Origin: Pedobacter sp. BS3
GTDB lineage: Bacteria; Bacteroidota; Bacteroidia; Sphingobacteriales; Sphingobacteriaceae
Assembly (NCBI RefSeq): GCF_008274585.1
Contig: NZ_VTRT01000001.1
Span: 310,001 to 374,000 of the forward strand
Direction of reading: 5' to 3'
DNA length: 64,000 nt
The position numbers and the translations under genes were made by a program. This document shows, in pieces, positions 27,281 through 37,171 of this stretch (positions within the stretch are counted from its first letter, which is position 1; each line of letters begins with the position of its first letter). The notes beneath the pieces were generated by a model. The model was not told the DNA's origin and did no database searches. It was given only the letters and a program-made list of their open reading frames with translations.

Positions 27281-27703
27281 AAGGTTACATTTTCATTTAA
27301 AACTCTTTGAGTTGCTTTTTGGTAGCATTGTATTAATGACTAAAAACGGTGTGCTTATCGATTAGGCTGCTACCTGCTTTTGCAATATGCCTTTGCATAT
27401 TTCTTTATGGTTATTACCTAATGCCAGTTAGCCAAATTACTATACCATACAAAAATAGCGATAAAGTGAACTTCGTGCAATAAATTACGAAAATAGAAAA
27501 CTGTAAATCTCAGAGCATTCTCCTGCATGTCAACTCATATACAGATTAAATCTATTCTTAATAGCGTCGCTTATCATTCATAGAAAAATGGCACATCCTT
27601 CTTTGGTCATAAAACAGCATTTAACAATTCCTTATTTTGAACTTATTAAAAATCTGCCTTATCTTGCCCATAAGAATTAGCCTTTAAGGGTTAATTTATA
27701 GGA
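27281..27703. other. Intergenic, no gene seen
   Basis: 423 AT-rich bases between the divergent antitoxin and patatin genes. Stops are frequent in all frames and there is no clear hairpin. Presumably it carries both promoters. Confidence 0.5.
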
Positions 27704-28735
27704 ATGAAAAAAATATTGTCAATAGACGGCGGCGGTGTGCGGGGCATTATCCCGGGCATGGTTTTGATTGCGCTTGAAGATAAGCTCAAGGCTAAAACGG
27801 GTAATCCCAATGCTGCCATTATGGATTATTTTGATTTTTTTGCCGGAACCAGCACCGGCGGCATATTAACCTGCCTGCTGCTGTGTCCCGACGATGCAAA
27901 CCCAGGCCGGCCAAAATATTCGGCCCGTGAAGCTGTTAACCTGTACCTGAGCCAGGGGAGCGATATTTTTAAAATGAGCTTCCTGAAAAAAGTGCTTTCG
28001 GGCATAGGCTGGGTGAGCGAACGTTACGACAGCACGGTATTTGAAAATGTGCTGGAATCATATTTTGATAAGATCAGGCTGAGCCAGCTCATCAAGCCCT
28101 GCATTATAAGCGCATATAATATTGAGTTGCGCAAAACGCATTTTTTCAGGCAGCAGGCCGCTATTAAACGCGGCGATATCCGCGATTTTTACATCAAGGA
28201 CGTATGCCGGGCTACCTGTGCTGCGCCAACTTATTTCAGTGTGGCCGAAATTTACTCGCTGGCCAATATCCGCTATCCGCTGCTTGACGGCGGCGTATTT
28301 GCCACCAATCCGGCTTTAAGCGCTTTGATCGAGGTTACCAAAACCAATGCCGATGCCCGTATCCAGGATCTGTTCATTGTTTCGCTGGGAACCGGAGCTT
28401 CCAAGCGCTCATACGATTATGAATATTTTAAACGAAGCAAGGCCATTGCCATTGTGCCGGCGCTGATCGATATCATGATGAGCGGTGTGGCCGAAACCAG
28501 TGACTTTTTCCTGAAACAGATATTTACATCGCTGCATAAACCTAACCAGTATATCCGTATTGACCCGGCAAGCCTCGGCAGCATCAACGAGCGGCTTGAT
28601 GCTGCCTACGATGTTAACCTTAAAAAACTTCAGGCGCTGGGCGATCAGACCGTAAGTGAAAAAGATGCCCTGCTTAACCATATTGTTGATCTGCTGATAG
28701 AAGAACACGAGAATTTAGAGGCAAGAAAAATGTAA
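27704..28735 (+). CDS. Patatin-like phospholipase
   Basis: A 343-residue patatin hydrolase. The oxyanion-hole loop GGGVRG is at 9-14, nucleophile Ser50 in GTSTG (48-52) and catalytic Asp195 in LLDGG. No signal peptide is present, so it acts in the cytoplasm. It likely cleaves acyl chains from phospholipids. No nucleotide cyclase, CBASS partner or ankyrin region is adjacent, so a housekeeping lipase is more likely than a defence effector. Confidence 0.93.
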   Translation: MKKILSIDGGGVRGIIPGMVLIALEDKLKAKTGNPNAAIMDYFDFFAGTSTGGILTCLLLCPDDANPGRPKYSAREAVNLYLSQGSDIFKMSFLKKVLSGIGWVSERYDSTVFENVLESYFDKIRLSQLIKPCIISAYNIELRKTHFFRQQAAIKRGDIRDFYIKDVCRATCAAPTYFSVAEIYSLANIRYPLLDGGVFATNPALSALIEVTKTNADARIQDLFIVSLGTGASKRSYDYEYFKRSKAIAIVPALIDIMMSGVAETSDFFLKQIFTSLHKPNQYIRIDPASLGSINERLDAAYDVNLKKLQALGDQTVSEKDALLNHIVDLLIEEHENLEARKM

Positions 28736-28942
28736 GGCAAAGCACCTTAGCCGAAAGTAAAACAGAAGCAGGAATTTAGGGCAAAACGGATTTTGATTTA
28801 AACGAGTATGTTATGGGTTATGTGTTTCGGGCCTCGTAACTCACAATTCGTAACCACAACATCCTTCTGCCTTCCCGACTATCAGCCATGAACTATGAAC
28901 CATACAGACATTATCCCTTGTCAACTCTCCATTATCCACTGT

Positions 28943-28977
28943 CAACTGTCAACTGTCAACTGTCAACTGTCAACTGT
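28943..28977. repeat. Heptanucleotide tandem repeat CAACTGT x5
   Basis: Five perfect copies of CAACTGT, preceded by a degenerate copy (CCACTGT), in the 344-base gap between patatin and uvrA. There is no gene in the gap; it also holds the presumed uvrA promoter. Confidence 0.85.
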
Positions 28978-29079
28978 CCATATATTATCAGCCACGCAAA
29001 ACTTCTTGACGCTTAAATTGCGTTTTATGCTAAATAAATTCGCATCTTTACCACTTAGTTTTCGAGCGGGTAATTTACT

Positions 29080-31923
29080 ATGAACAATACTGTTGCCGAC
29101 CTTGGCGAGCAAAGTGAGGTTGAAGTTTACGGAGCCAGGGTACATAATCTTAAAAATATCGATGTTTCTTTTCCGCGTAATAAACTGGTTGTAGTAACCG
29201 GCTTAAGCGGCAGCGGCAAATCGTCGCTGGCATTTGATACCATTTATGCCGAAGGGCAGCGGCGGTATATGGAAACGTTCAGCGCTTACTCACGCCAGTT
29301 CCTGGGCGGCATGGAGCGTCCCGACGTGGATAAAATATCGGGATTAAGCCCGGTTATTGCCATTGAGCAGAAAACCACATCCAAAAACCCGCGGTCTACC
29401 GTAGGTACTATTACCGAGATTTACGATTTTATGCGCCTGCTCTTCGCCCGTGTGGGTGAGGCATATTCTTACATAACCGGCAAAAAGATGGAACGCATGT
29501 CTGAAGACCAGATATTCAACACCATTTTAGAGCAGTTTCACGATAAACCCATCAATATACTGGCGCCCGTAGTAAAGGGACGTAAGGGGCATTACCGTGA
29601 GCTTTTTGAGCAGATACGCAAACAGGGATTTGTGAAAGTGCGGGTTGATGGACAGATTGAGGATTTACGTCCTAAAATGCAGCTTGACCGGTATAAAGTT
29701 CACGATATTGAGATCGTGGTCGACCGGCTTATCGTGCACGAAAAAGATAAAAAACGCATCCATACTTCCGTACAGTCGGCATTAAAAATTGCAAAAGGTA
29801 TTATTAAAATTACCGACAAGGATAACAACGAATACTTTTTCAGCAAATACCTGATGGATGCCGAATCCGGTATTTCGTACGACGAACCGCAACCCAATAC
29901 CTTTTCGTTCAACTCGCCGTACGGCGCCTGCGAACGCTGCGATGGCCTGGGCTATATTTTTGAAATCGACGAGGCTTCGGTTATCCCCAACCCGAAGCTA
30001 AGTATCATGCAAGGCGGTTTAGCACCTTTAGGCGAATACCGTGAAACATGGATATTCCAGGTGCTGAAAGCCCTTTCCAGGAAATATGACTTTTCGCTGT
30101 CAACGCCATTAGAGAAATTACCGAAAGAAATTATCCATATTATCCTTAACGGCTCGCACGAATTGCTTACGGTTCCGGTAGAGTATAACAAATGGAACGT
30201 ACAGAATTACCAGATTACGTTCGACGGGATTATTAAGATATTGGAAGAACAGACGGAGCGTCGTGGTGATGAATCTTCGGGCGACCTGGAAAGTTTTCGT
30301 GCCGTAAAAACCTGTCCGGAATGCCATGGGGCACGCCTCAAGAAAGAGTCCCTGCACATTAAAGTAGCCGATAAAAATATCTTTGAGCTGGCCTGCATGG
30401 ATATTGCGCAACTTTCCGCCTGGTTCCAGGATATTGAATCACGACTCAATGAGCGGCAAAATGTTATCGCCAAAGAAATTTTAAAAGAGATACGGGCCCG
30501 TATCGGCTTCCTGCTGGATGTAGGCTTAAACTACCTCACGCTTGACCGCACAGCCAAAACCCTTTCGGGAGGCGAAGCGCAACGCATCCGGCTGGCAACA
30601 CAAATAGGTTCGCAGCTGGTCAATGTGCTGTATATACTGGATGAGCCAAGCATCGGCCTGCACCAGCGTGATAATGCCCGTCTCATTGCCGCTTTGAAGA
30701 ACCTGCGTGATATCGGTAACTCCGTACTGGTTGTTGAGCACGATAAAGACATGATACTGGAAGCCGACCATGTAATTGATATGGGGCCGGCTGCTGGTGT
30801 ACATGGCGGTAAGGTAGTAGCCGAGGGCTCGCCGGAACAAGTTAAACAAGCTCATACCCTTACAACAGCTTACCTGAGTGGCGAAAAAGCTATTGCCATT
30901 CCGGCAGAGCGACGAAAAGGAAACGGTAAAAAGCTGGTGCTTAAAAATGCTACCGGCAATAACCTGAAGAAAGTAACAGCTACTTTCCCCTTGGGTACTT
31001 TTATTTGTGTAACCGGTGTATCCGGAAGCGGAAAATCAAGCCTGATTACAGAAACCCTATATCCCATTTTAAATCACCATTTTTTCCGGGCGAAAAAAAC
31101 ACCTTTGCCTTACGGGAAAATTGAGGGACTGGAGCATATTGACAAGGTTATTGAGATAGACCAGACGCCTATCGGCAGAACGCCACGCTCAAACCCTTCC
31201 ACTTATACCGGCGTATTTTCAGACATCCGGAACCTGTTCGTACAACTGCCCGAAGCCAAAATACGGGGATATAAGCCCGGCCGTTTTTCATTCAACGTAA
31301 AAGGCGGACGCTGTGAAACCTGCCAGGGCGCCGGTATGAAAGTAATTGAAATGAACTTCCTGCCCGATGTACAGGTTCCCTGCGAAGAATGCGGCGGCAA
31401 ACGCTATAACCGCGAAACACTGGAAGTGCGCTACCGCGGAAAATCCATCAGCGATGTGCTGGACATGAGCATTGAAGAAGCGGTTACCTTTTTTGAACCC
31501 ATTCCTGCCATCTACCGGAAGGTAAAAACGCTATACGACGTAGGATTGGGATATATCAAGCTGGGGCAGGCCTCTACCACACTGTCCGGCGGTGAGGCGC
31601 AACGCGTAAAGCTGGCTACCGAGCTCTCTAAAAAAGATACCGGCAAAACATTTTATATTCTGGATGAACCCACAACCGGGCTGCATTTTGAAGATATCCA
31701 TGTGCTGTTAGGCGTGTTGAATCGGCTGGTAGAACATGGCAATACGGTGCTGGTTATTGAGCATAACCTGGATGTTGTAAAAGTTGCCGATTGGGTCATT
31801 GACCTCGGCCCGGAAGGCGGTGCTGGCGGCGGACAAATACTTTTTGAAGGTACTCCCGAAGCATTAATCAAAGTTAATGAAAGCCATACAGGCAAATTCC
31901 TGAAGATAGAAATGGGGCGGTAA
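29080..31923 (+). CDS. uvrA: Excinuclease ABC subunit A
   Basis: DNA damage recognition ATPase of nucleotide excision repair; a UvrA dimer loads UvrB at lesions. Two ABC modules are seen: Walker [10 protein letters not shown] at 41-49 and a second (GVSGSGKSS) near 645. Signatures are LSGGEAQRI and LSGGEAQRV. Zinc-binding CxxC pairs appear in [18 protein letters not shown] and CETCQGAG...CEECGGKR. Length 947 is normal. The ATG at 29080 fits family starts. Confidence 0.98.
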   Translation: MNNTVADLGEQSEVEVYGARVHNLKNIDVSFPRNKLVVVTGLSGSGKSSLAFDTIYAEGQRRYMETFSAYSRQFLGGMERPDVDKISGLSPVIAIEQKTTSKNPRSTVGTITEIYDFMRLLFARVGEAYSYITGKKMERMSEDQIFNTILEQFHDKPINILAPVVKGRKGHYRELFEQIRKQGFVKVRVDGQIEDLRPKMQLDRYKVHDIEIVVDRLIVHEKDKKRIHTSVQSALKIAKGIIKITDKDNNEYFFSKYLMDAESGISYDEPQPNTFSFNSPYGACERCDGLGYIFEIDEASVIPNPKLSIMQGGLAPLGEYRETWIFQVLKALSRKYDFSLSTPLEKLPKEIIHIILNGSHELLTVPVEYNKWNVQNYQITFDGIIKILEEQTERRGDESSGDLESFRAVKTCPECHGARLKKESLHIKVADKNIFELACMDIAQLSAWFQDIESRLNERQNVIAKEILKEIRARIGFLLDVGLNYLTLDRTAKTLSGGEAQRIRLATQIGSQLVNVLYILDEPSIGLHQRDNARLIAALKNLRDIGNSVLVVEHDKDMILEADHVIDMGPAAGVHGGKVVAEGSPEQVKQAHTLTTAYLSGEKAIAIPAERRKGNGKKLVLKNATGNNLKKVTATFPLGTFICVTGVSGSGKSSLITETLYPILNHHFFRAKKTPLPYGKIEGLEHIDKVIEIDQTPIGRTPRSNPSTYTGVFSDIRNLFVQLPEAKIRGYKPGRFSFNVKGGRCETCQGAGMKVIEMNFLPDVQVPCEECGGKRYNRETLEVRYRGKSISDVLDMSIEEAVTFFEPIPAIYRKVKTLYDVGLGYIKLGQASTTLSGGEAQRVKLATELSKKDTGKTFYILDEPTTGLHFEDIHVLLGVLNRLVEHGNTVLVIEHNLDVVKVADWVIDLGPEGGAGGGQILFEGTPEALIKVNESHTGKFLKIEMGR

Positions 31924-32068
31924 ATCCTTTTCATGCAGAGACCGTAAAGAAAAAACCCGGCGCTCTTGGCGTGATCTCCTTTCACGCAGAGGACGCTAAG
32001 GTTTTTACGCTAAGCTCGCAAAGAGAAAACCTGGCGGTCTTGCTACTTATTCCTATATTCGTGGCTTG

Positions 32069-33211
32069 ATGAAAATAGCCGTTCGGATAGTTTTACCGCT
32101 TTTAGCCTGTTTTATCGTTAGTCAATCACTGGCCCAGCGAAAATTAATCGATAAATATCTTTCCAACGAAAAAGATACAACCCGCAATGGCCGGTTTATT
32201 GTGCTGCCCGGTTTAGCGTATGCCCAGGAAACCGGTTTTGAATTCGGCCTGGTTGGCATGTATGCGTTTTATACCGCAAAAGATGATACCCTGACACGCA
32301 GCTCATCGGTTTCGGGTGTGGTTACATTTACCACCAAGAAACAAACCAATTTGAAATTCCAGGCCGATGTATGGTCGCCGCAGAATAAATACCACTACCT
32401 GAGCGAGATCAGGTACAAAAATTTTCCGTTCAATTTCTATGGTGTCGGAGATGCCACACATGCGACCGATAAAGATGTACTGGTACAGCAATTGATCCGG
32501 CTGTATGGTGAGGTAGAGAAAAAAATCACATCGCATTATTACACAGGTATAAGCACCGATTATCAGCACTATCAATACACAGATAAAGTTGCAGGAGGCA
32601 TTTATGACGTTCCCAACCCTTCCTTTACCGGTCGTGATGGCGGTAACGTTTGGTACTGGGGCCTATCGCAAATCATAGACACCCGTAACACTAACACGTA
32701 TACCACCAAAGGAACGTATGTTAAATTAAACTATAGTTATGCCCCCGGTTTTTTTGGCGGTGATAACTTTACAGGAAGCTTTATTAAGCTCGATTTCAGG
32801 ACATTTGCACAATTAAAGCCTAAGCTGGTGCTTGGTATTAATGTAAATTACCAGGCGTTGCAGGGAAGCAACGCTCCATTTTATCTCATGCCGCAATTAG
32901 GTAACGACCAAATGATGAGGGGTTACTATACCGGGCGTTACCGCGATAAAAACCTGATGGCTGCCCAGGCCGAACTTCGCTATCGTTTTTTTAGTCGCCT
33001 GGGTATTGTTGGATTTGCCGGTGCTGGAAATATATACGGCATCCGCAAATTTGATATTGGCCGGCTTAAGCCTTCCTATGGCGCCGGTTTACGGTATTTC
33101 TTTGATATCGACCGCGATTTAAGCGTACGCTTTGATTACGGCATCGGCGAAAAACGCCCGGGAGAGAAACGTCAGACAGGCTTTTACGTTTCAATTGCCG
33201 AGGCGTTTTAG
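32069..33211 (+). CDS. Outer-membrane beta-barrel (BamA/TamA C-terminal-like)
   Basis: A 380-residue barrel-type protein with a signal peptide (VLPLLACFIVSQSLAQ) and alternating aromatic strands ending in a terminal Phe (YVSIAEAF), typical of Omp85-like surface-antigen domains without POTRA repeats. ATG at 32069 is chosen over the TTG at 32066. It follows uvrA by 145 bases. Role unknown; perhaps an outer-membrane transporter or enzyme of the D15 group. Confidence 0.85.
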   Translation: MKIAVRIVLPLLACFIVSQSLAQRKLIDKYLSNEKDTTRNGRFIVLPGLAYAQETGFEFGLVGMYAFYTAKDDTLTRSSSVSGVVTFTTKKQTNLKFQADVWSPQNKYHYLSEIRYKNFPFNFYGVGDATHATDKDVLVQQLIRLYGEVEKKITSHYYTGISTDYQHYQYTDKVAGGIYDVPNPSFTGRDGGNVWYWGLSQIIDTRNTNTYTTKGTYVKLNYSYAPGFFGGDNFTGSFIKLDFRTFAQLKPKLVLGINVNYQALQGSNAPFYLMPQLGNDQMMRGYYTGRYRDKNLMAAQAELRYRFFSRLGIVGFAGAGNIYGIRKFDIGRLKPSYGAGLRYFFDIDRDLSVRFDYGIGEKRPGEKRQTGFYVSIAEAF

Positions 33212-33414
33212 TTTCAATCTGGCATTGGGTATTGTGATGGATTGCTAAGTTATTATTCTTGCGTGTTATTTACGAGTTCTCATGACTCACAGCCCGTAAT
33301 TTATAACATATTTCTACTTCCGATCCAGCTTCGGGACTATAAGCCATCCGCTCCTTACACCTTCTGCCTGGCCTCTTTTCTTGTTTCTTGCCTTTATGCC
33401 CTTGCTTCGCTCCA

Positions 33415-34101
33415 TTACCGCCCTATAAGTCCCGAAATGATGTTGATGCTTAGCGCTACAATAGCCGCGTTAAAGGCAAACGAGATCATGCCGTGTATCC
33501 AGGCCAGGCGGCGAATTCTCCGGGATGAGATCTCCACGTCAGATACCTGGAACGTCATGCCGATGGTAAATGAAAAATAAACGAAATCCAGGTAATCCGG
33601 CTCACCGCCACCGGGAAAGTCGAGTCCGCCGGCAATTTCCTTTTTATTTGTAGAATTATCGCCGTAAAACAAGTGCGCATAACGCAGGGTAAATACCGTA
33701 TGCACCAGCAGCCATGAGCAGATCACACAGGAAATGCATAGCAAGATATATTTGCCCAGCTCTTTCTCCGAAAGACTTTTAGTGAATTTTAACAATATGA
33801 TAACCGCCGTTAGGCTGATAACGGATGCAGCAATAACCAGCAAAAATACGGTCGTCTGACTAGAATCCTGGAGTTTAAACTCACTTTTTGACTGTTTAGG
33901 ATGCGATGAAAGAATAATGATCCAGGCCAGCAGCAGACTGCCTGCGCAATAGCTCAGCCAGGAAATCATTAAACGCTCCGGTTGTTGCATTTGCCCCGTT
34001 AAGAAGTAACAGATAACTGCAACTATAACAGACAGGTAAAGCCGGTGATGCGAGTCGAGTTTATTAAACCGGCCCAGCAATGATGATTTTCGTTCAGGCA
34101 T
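33415..34101 (-). CDS. DUF1345 membrane protein
   Basis: An inner-membrane protein of about 228 residues with four to five hydrophobic segments. The hallmark PDYLDFVYFSFTIGMTFQVSDV block near the C-terminus identifies DUF1345. I choose ATG at 34101 (MPERKSSLLGRFNKL). The longer frame to 34260 would overlap the divergent DUF2007 gene and adds residues unlike the family. Function unknown. One end is convergent with the uvrA/barrel side. Confidence 0.87.
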   Translation of the reverse strand: MPERKSSLLGRFNKLDSHHRLYLSVIVAVICYFLTGQMQQPERLMISWLSYCAGSLLLAWIIILSSHPKQSKSEFKLQDSSQTTVFLLVIAASVISLTAVIILLKFTKSLSEKELGKYILLCISCVICSWLLVHTVFTLRYAHLFYGDNSTNKKEIAGGLDFPGGGEPDYLDFVYFSFTIGMTFQVSDVEISSRRIRRLAWIHGMISFAFNAAIVALSINIISGLIGR

Positions 34102-34168
34102 TATACTATAACTTATTAAAACAAGCCAGGCTTGTTTCATATTATTATATGTAAAACTGGTAAATAAG

Positions 34169-34405
34169 ATGGATAACCACAAAATAACCCCTAAAGAAAT
34201 ATTTATTGGCAGCGTATGGGAAGCCGAAATCATACAAGGCTTGTTAAACAATGCCGGCATTGATGCTTACGTATTGGATGAATCGAGCGGAACTATTGCA
34301 CCCTGGCGGGTAGCTTCTGGGGGTGCCGATACAGTGAAGCTGGTTGTAGCCGATGATAAAGAACAGGAGGCCCGGCAAATAATGAGCGCATACAGGCAGG
34401 CGTAA
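34169..34405 (+). CDS. DUF2007 small protein
   Basis: A 78-residue soluble protein. The N-terminal IFIGSVWEAEIIQGLLNNAGI and C-terminal VVADDKEQEARQIM match the DUF2007 (putative signal-transducing, ferredoxin-like fold) family. It is divergent from DUF1345, 67 bases apart. Role unknown. Confidence 0.85.
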   Translation: MDNHKITPKEIFIGSVWEAEIIQGLLNNAGIDAYVLDESSGTIAPWRVASGGADTVKLVVADDKEQEARQIMSAYRQA

Positions 34406-34552
34406 CCATGATTAAGTTAAAAATCAAAAGTCCCACGCCTATGTCAGAATTGTTCCATTGCTGAATTGCCCTGATTGTTGCTCCTTACAAATGTTCTACA
34501 TTAAGGGTGTTTAGAAAGACTCATCTTACGTCTAATATCTCACATCTAATGT

Positions 34553-35323
34553 CTAACTAAAAGCCAGCTCCAGCAAAACCGGACAATGATCAGAATGGCG
34601 TGCCTCCGGTAAAATGGCCGCACGTTTCAGGTTTTGTTTCAGCGGTTCTGAGGCCAGGTGATAATCAATACGCCAGCCCAGGTTTTTATTGCGGGCATTT
34701 GCCCTGAAGCTCCACCAGGTATAATGATGCGGATCCTGGTTAAAGTGCCTGAACGTATCGGTAAAACCACTATTAATAAAGTTTTCCATCCATTCACGTT
34801 CGGCAGGTAAAAACCCGGATGAATTGGCATTGGCCTTTGGATTATGAATGTCTATTGGCCGGTGACAGATGTTATAATCGCCGGAAATAATTAAATGCGG
34901 GAAGTCTGTTTTTAATTTATCAATGTATTGCTGAAAATCATCCAGGTACCTGAATTTAAAATTCTGCCTTTCTTCACCGCTTGATCCCGAAGGGAAATAG
35001 GTGCTCATGATAGAGAACTTATCAAAATCGGCACGTAAAACGCGACCTTCACGATCGTAATCGCTAATTCCGCAGCCATATTCTACGTGTTTGGGTGAAT
35101 GCTTGGTGAGGATAGCCGTTCCGCTATAGCCTTTTTTCTCTGCCGGGTACCAGTAATGCTCATAGCCCATTTGCTCGATCAGCAGCAGATCCATCAGCTG
35201 GTCTGGCGAAGCCTTTATCTCCTGAAGACAAACTACGTCGGCATCGGTAGCCTGTAGCCAGCCTAAAAAGTTTTTGCTTAATGCCGACCGTATACCGTTA
35301 ACATTGTATGTAATTAGTTTCAT
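34553..35323 (-). CDS. xth: Exodeoxyribonuclease III
   Basis: AP endonuclease / 3'-5' exonuclease of base excision repair. A 256-residue EEP-fold enzyme: catalytic Glu35 in VCLQEIKAS, metal residues in SGDYNICHRPIDIHNP, the RIDYHLAS block and the closing RHSDHCPVLLEL with the catalytic Asp-His. Length is normal. The gene is monocistronic, with AT-rich flanks. Confidence 0.96.
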   Translation of the reverse strand: MKLITYNVNGIRSALSKNFLGWLQATDADVVCLQEIKASPDQLMDLLLIEQMGYEHYWYPAEKKGYSGTAILTKHSPKHVEYGCGISDYDREGRVLRADFDKFSIMSTYFPSGSSGEERQNFKFRYLDDFQQYIDKLKTDFPHLIISGDYNICHRPIDIHNPKANANSSGFLPAEREWMENFINSGFTDTFRHFNQDPHHYTWWSFRANARNKNLGWRIDYHLASEPLKQNLKRAAILPEARHSDHCPVLLELAFS

Positions 35324-35513
35324 CTGATGTTAAGTTAAAATTATCTTCGATGAGCTCGCTAAAGCTCGGTTAAAAAGTCAAAAGCTCCCGCACATATCCA
35401 TCTGCCATTTTTGAACCAACCCGATTGAGCGAAGCTCCGGTTTCGTTTAGTAAATTTGAGCCTCCGGCTTGTACAAACACTTACGCTGACAGCCATTTAT
35501 CATCTTTTCCCTC

Positions 35514-36245
35514 TTAAAATAATTTAATATTCATAAACAGTTTCTTCTTGAAGGTGCCCTGCATCAGCTCTTTTTCAAGCTGGCGTACTTCGCGTTTTTT
35601 CAGTACCGATACCTGCATTTTTACATCTTCAAGCGGGCGGTTATTACTATCGGTAGCAACCTGCGCAATCGAGTCGACCATGGGTAGGCCTTTAACAATC
35701 TCGCCAAAAACAGTGTAATTCTGGTCGAGAAAAGGTGTACCGCCAACGGTTTTGTAAATTTCACGCTGCCATGCCGGGATTTTGCGTCCGTTTAACCGGA
35801 TTTGTTCCAGCCGGTTTAGCTCTTCGTCTGTATAAGTGCGGCCCTGTACCAGGTAAAACTGGCTCCCGTTTGAGGCTTTCTCAGGGTTATTATCCCGTGC
35901 AGCTGCCAGGGCGCCTTTTTTGTGGAATAAGCTGTCGCTGAATTCGGCTTTAATGGTATACCCCGGCCCGCCTTCGCCAATCAATTGCCCGGGTTGGGCA
36001 TTTTTAGAAGTAGGATCGCCCCCCTGTACCATAAAGCCGTTTATTACGCGGTGAAACAAGGTACCGTTAAAATATCCGGCATTAGCCAGTTTTACAAAGT
36101 TATCGCGATGCAATGGCGTTTGGTTGTACAGCCTTACAATACATTCGCCCTTGCTGGTGCTGATACGCACATATTGGTACAGTGGCTTTTTAGCGTAGGT
36201 TGTAAGCGTTGCAACAAGCAGCAAAAGGGTAGTCAGCTTTTTCAT
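35514..36245 (-). CDS. Peptidylprolyl isomerase, cyclophilin type, periplasmic
   Basis: A 243-residue secreted cyclophilin. Signal peptide 1-18 (MKKLTTLLLLVATLTTYA). The core has FHRVINGFMVQGGD (catalytic Arg) and GSQFYLVQGRTY. A ~40-residue helical insert (ELNRLEQIRLNGRKIPAWQ) and a basic C-terminal extension are seen, as in other Bacteroidota homologues. It assists proline isomerisation in the periplasm. It starts 9 bases after the 113-residue gene, same strand. Confidence 0.93.
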   Translation of the reverse strand: MKKLTTLLLLVATLTTYAKKPLYQYVRISTSKGECIVRLYNQTPLHRDNFVKLANAGYFNGTLFHRVINGFMVQGGDPTSKNAQPGQLIGEGGPGYTIKAEFSDSLFHKKGALAAARDNNPEKASNGSQFYLVQGRTYTDEELNRLEQIRLNGRKIPAWQREIYKTVGGTPFLDQNYTVFGEIVKGLPMVDSIAQVATDSNNRPLEDVKMQVSVLKKREVRQLEKELMQGTFKKKLFMNIKLF

Positions 36246-36254
36246 CAGCGGCTA

Positions 36255-36596
36255 TCAAAAAATAGTTTCGAAATAGGTTATAATAAGCGATTTAATAATC
36301 ATTTCCTGCTCAAGCAAGGTGTAGTTCGGTATGGGTTTTACCCGTTCCCAATGCGGCCAGCCGTCCTGGTCGATACCGCTAAGGCGATAAAATCCCATCT
36401 CGCTGAACAGCCGGCAGGTAGCAATATGCATCAGTTCTTCTTTCTGACGTTTACTGAATTTTGCCGGCCCTTTCCCTAATTCCTGCACGCCAATTAAAAA
36501 CAGCATTACTTTGATATCCGGCTTATCGGTATCAAAATCCTGTGCTATTTTTTGTTGCAACTGCGCCCATTTGGCGTTTACTTCAGAAGGACTCAT
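36255..36596 (-). CDS. Conserved hypothetical protein, 113 aa
   Basis: A soluble helical protein without signal peptide (MSPSEVNAKWAQLQQKIAQ..., with ELGKGPAKFSKRQKEELMHIATC and PHWERVKPIPNY blocks). I do not recognise a characterised domain, though the clear boundaries and tight spacing (9 bases) to the cyclophilin gene make it a real cistron, probably first in that operon. Confidence 0.78.
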   Translation of the reverse strand: MSPSEVNAKWAQLQQKIAQDFDTDKPDIKVMLFLIGVQELGKGPAKFSKRQKEELMHIATCRLFSEMGFYRLSGIDQDGWPHWERVKPIPNYTLLEQEMIIKSLIITYFETIF

Positions 36597-36720
36597 CCTT
36601 ACAAAGATACAGATTGCAAAGCTATCGCGATGTCAAAAAACAGACCTTTAACAGCCGTTATGATATTGTTACAACAAACAATATAACGTATTTTATTTTT
36701 ATATACCTTTGCTAAACTTT

Positions 36721-37068
36721 ATGCGTAAATTAAAAAGATCGTATAAGCTATTAACCAGTGTGGTGCTGTTGCTGAGTTTCTCGGTAACCATACTTCCGCT
36801 CGATCTTTTTCATAACCACTCGTTTAAAGACACCCGTTGCCAGGAAGAGCGCTTAACGGGTACATGCCATCATAAAGTTCACGTTTCAGAAAAAACACCT
36901 TTTTGCTGGGTTTGCGGTATCCATTACGATAAAACGTTTGATAAGCAGCAAACTGCCAAAAAGTTCGAATCGCTGCCTGTAGTATCTTTTTTCCTCGAAA
37001 ATCATGCTACAAAATACATAGCAGAACTACTCTTTACTGCACTACGCGGGCCTCCTTCCGGTTCATAG
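36721..37068 (+). CDS. Small His/Cys-rich exported protein before a TonB receptor
   Basis: A ~115-residue protein starting MRKLKRSYKLLTSVVLLLSFSVTILPL (signal or anchor segment). Metal-capable residues cluster next: FHNHSF, then CQEERLTGTCHHKVH and FCWVCGIHYD. The C-terminal part has little feature. It precedes a TonB receptor by 103 bases on the same strand. ATG 36721 is preferred to TTG 36709. A periplasmic metal chaperone for the receptor is inferred from composition and context only. Confidence 0.75.
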   Translation: MRKLKRSYKLLTSVVLLLSFSVTILPLDLFHNHSFKDTRCQEERLTGTCHHKVHVSEKTPFCWVCGIHYDKTFDKQQTAKKFESLPVVSFFLENHATKYIAELLFTALRGPPSGS

Positions 37069-37171
37069 TAATCTTCTCTGCCGTAGCGTAAAACACTACG
37101 GTTTCAATCATTTTATCATTTAATCAATTTTCCCGTGAATGTAAATACGGGGATACTTTTCGCTATATATC

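Noticed and set aside
27704-28735. CBASS or other defence effector phospholipase
   Set aside because: No cyclase, NTPase or other defence gene is adjacent; the patatin stands alone beside uvrA.
28943-28977. CRISPR array
   Set aside because: The repeat unit is only 7 bases with no spacers; it is a simple tandem repeat.
34102-34260. N-terminal extension of DUF1345
   Set aside because: It would overlap the divergent DUF2007 gene and does not look like the family.
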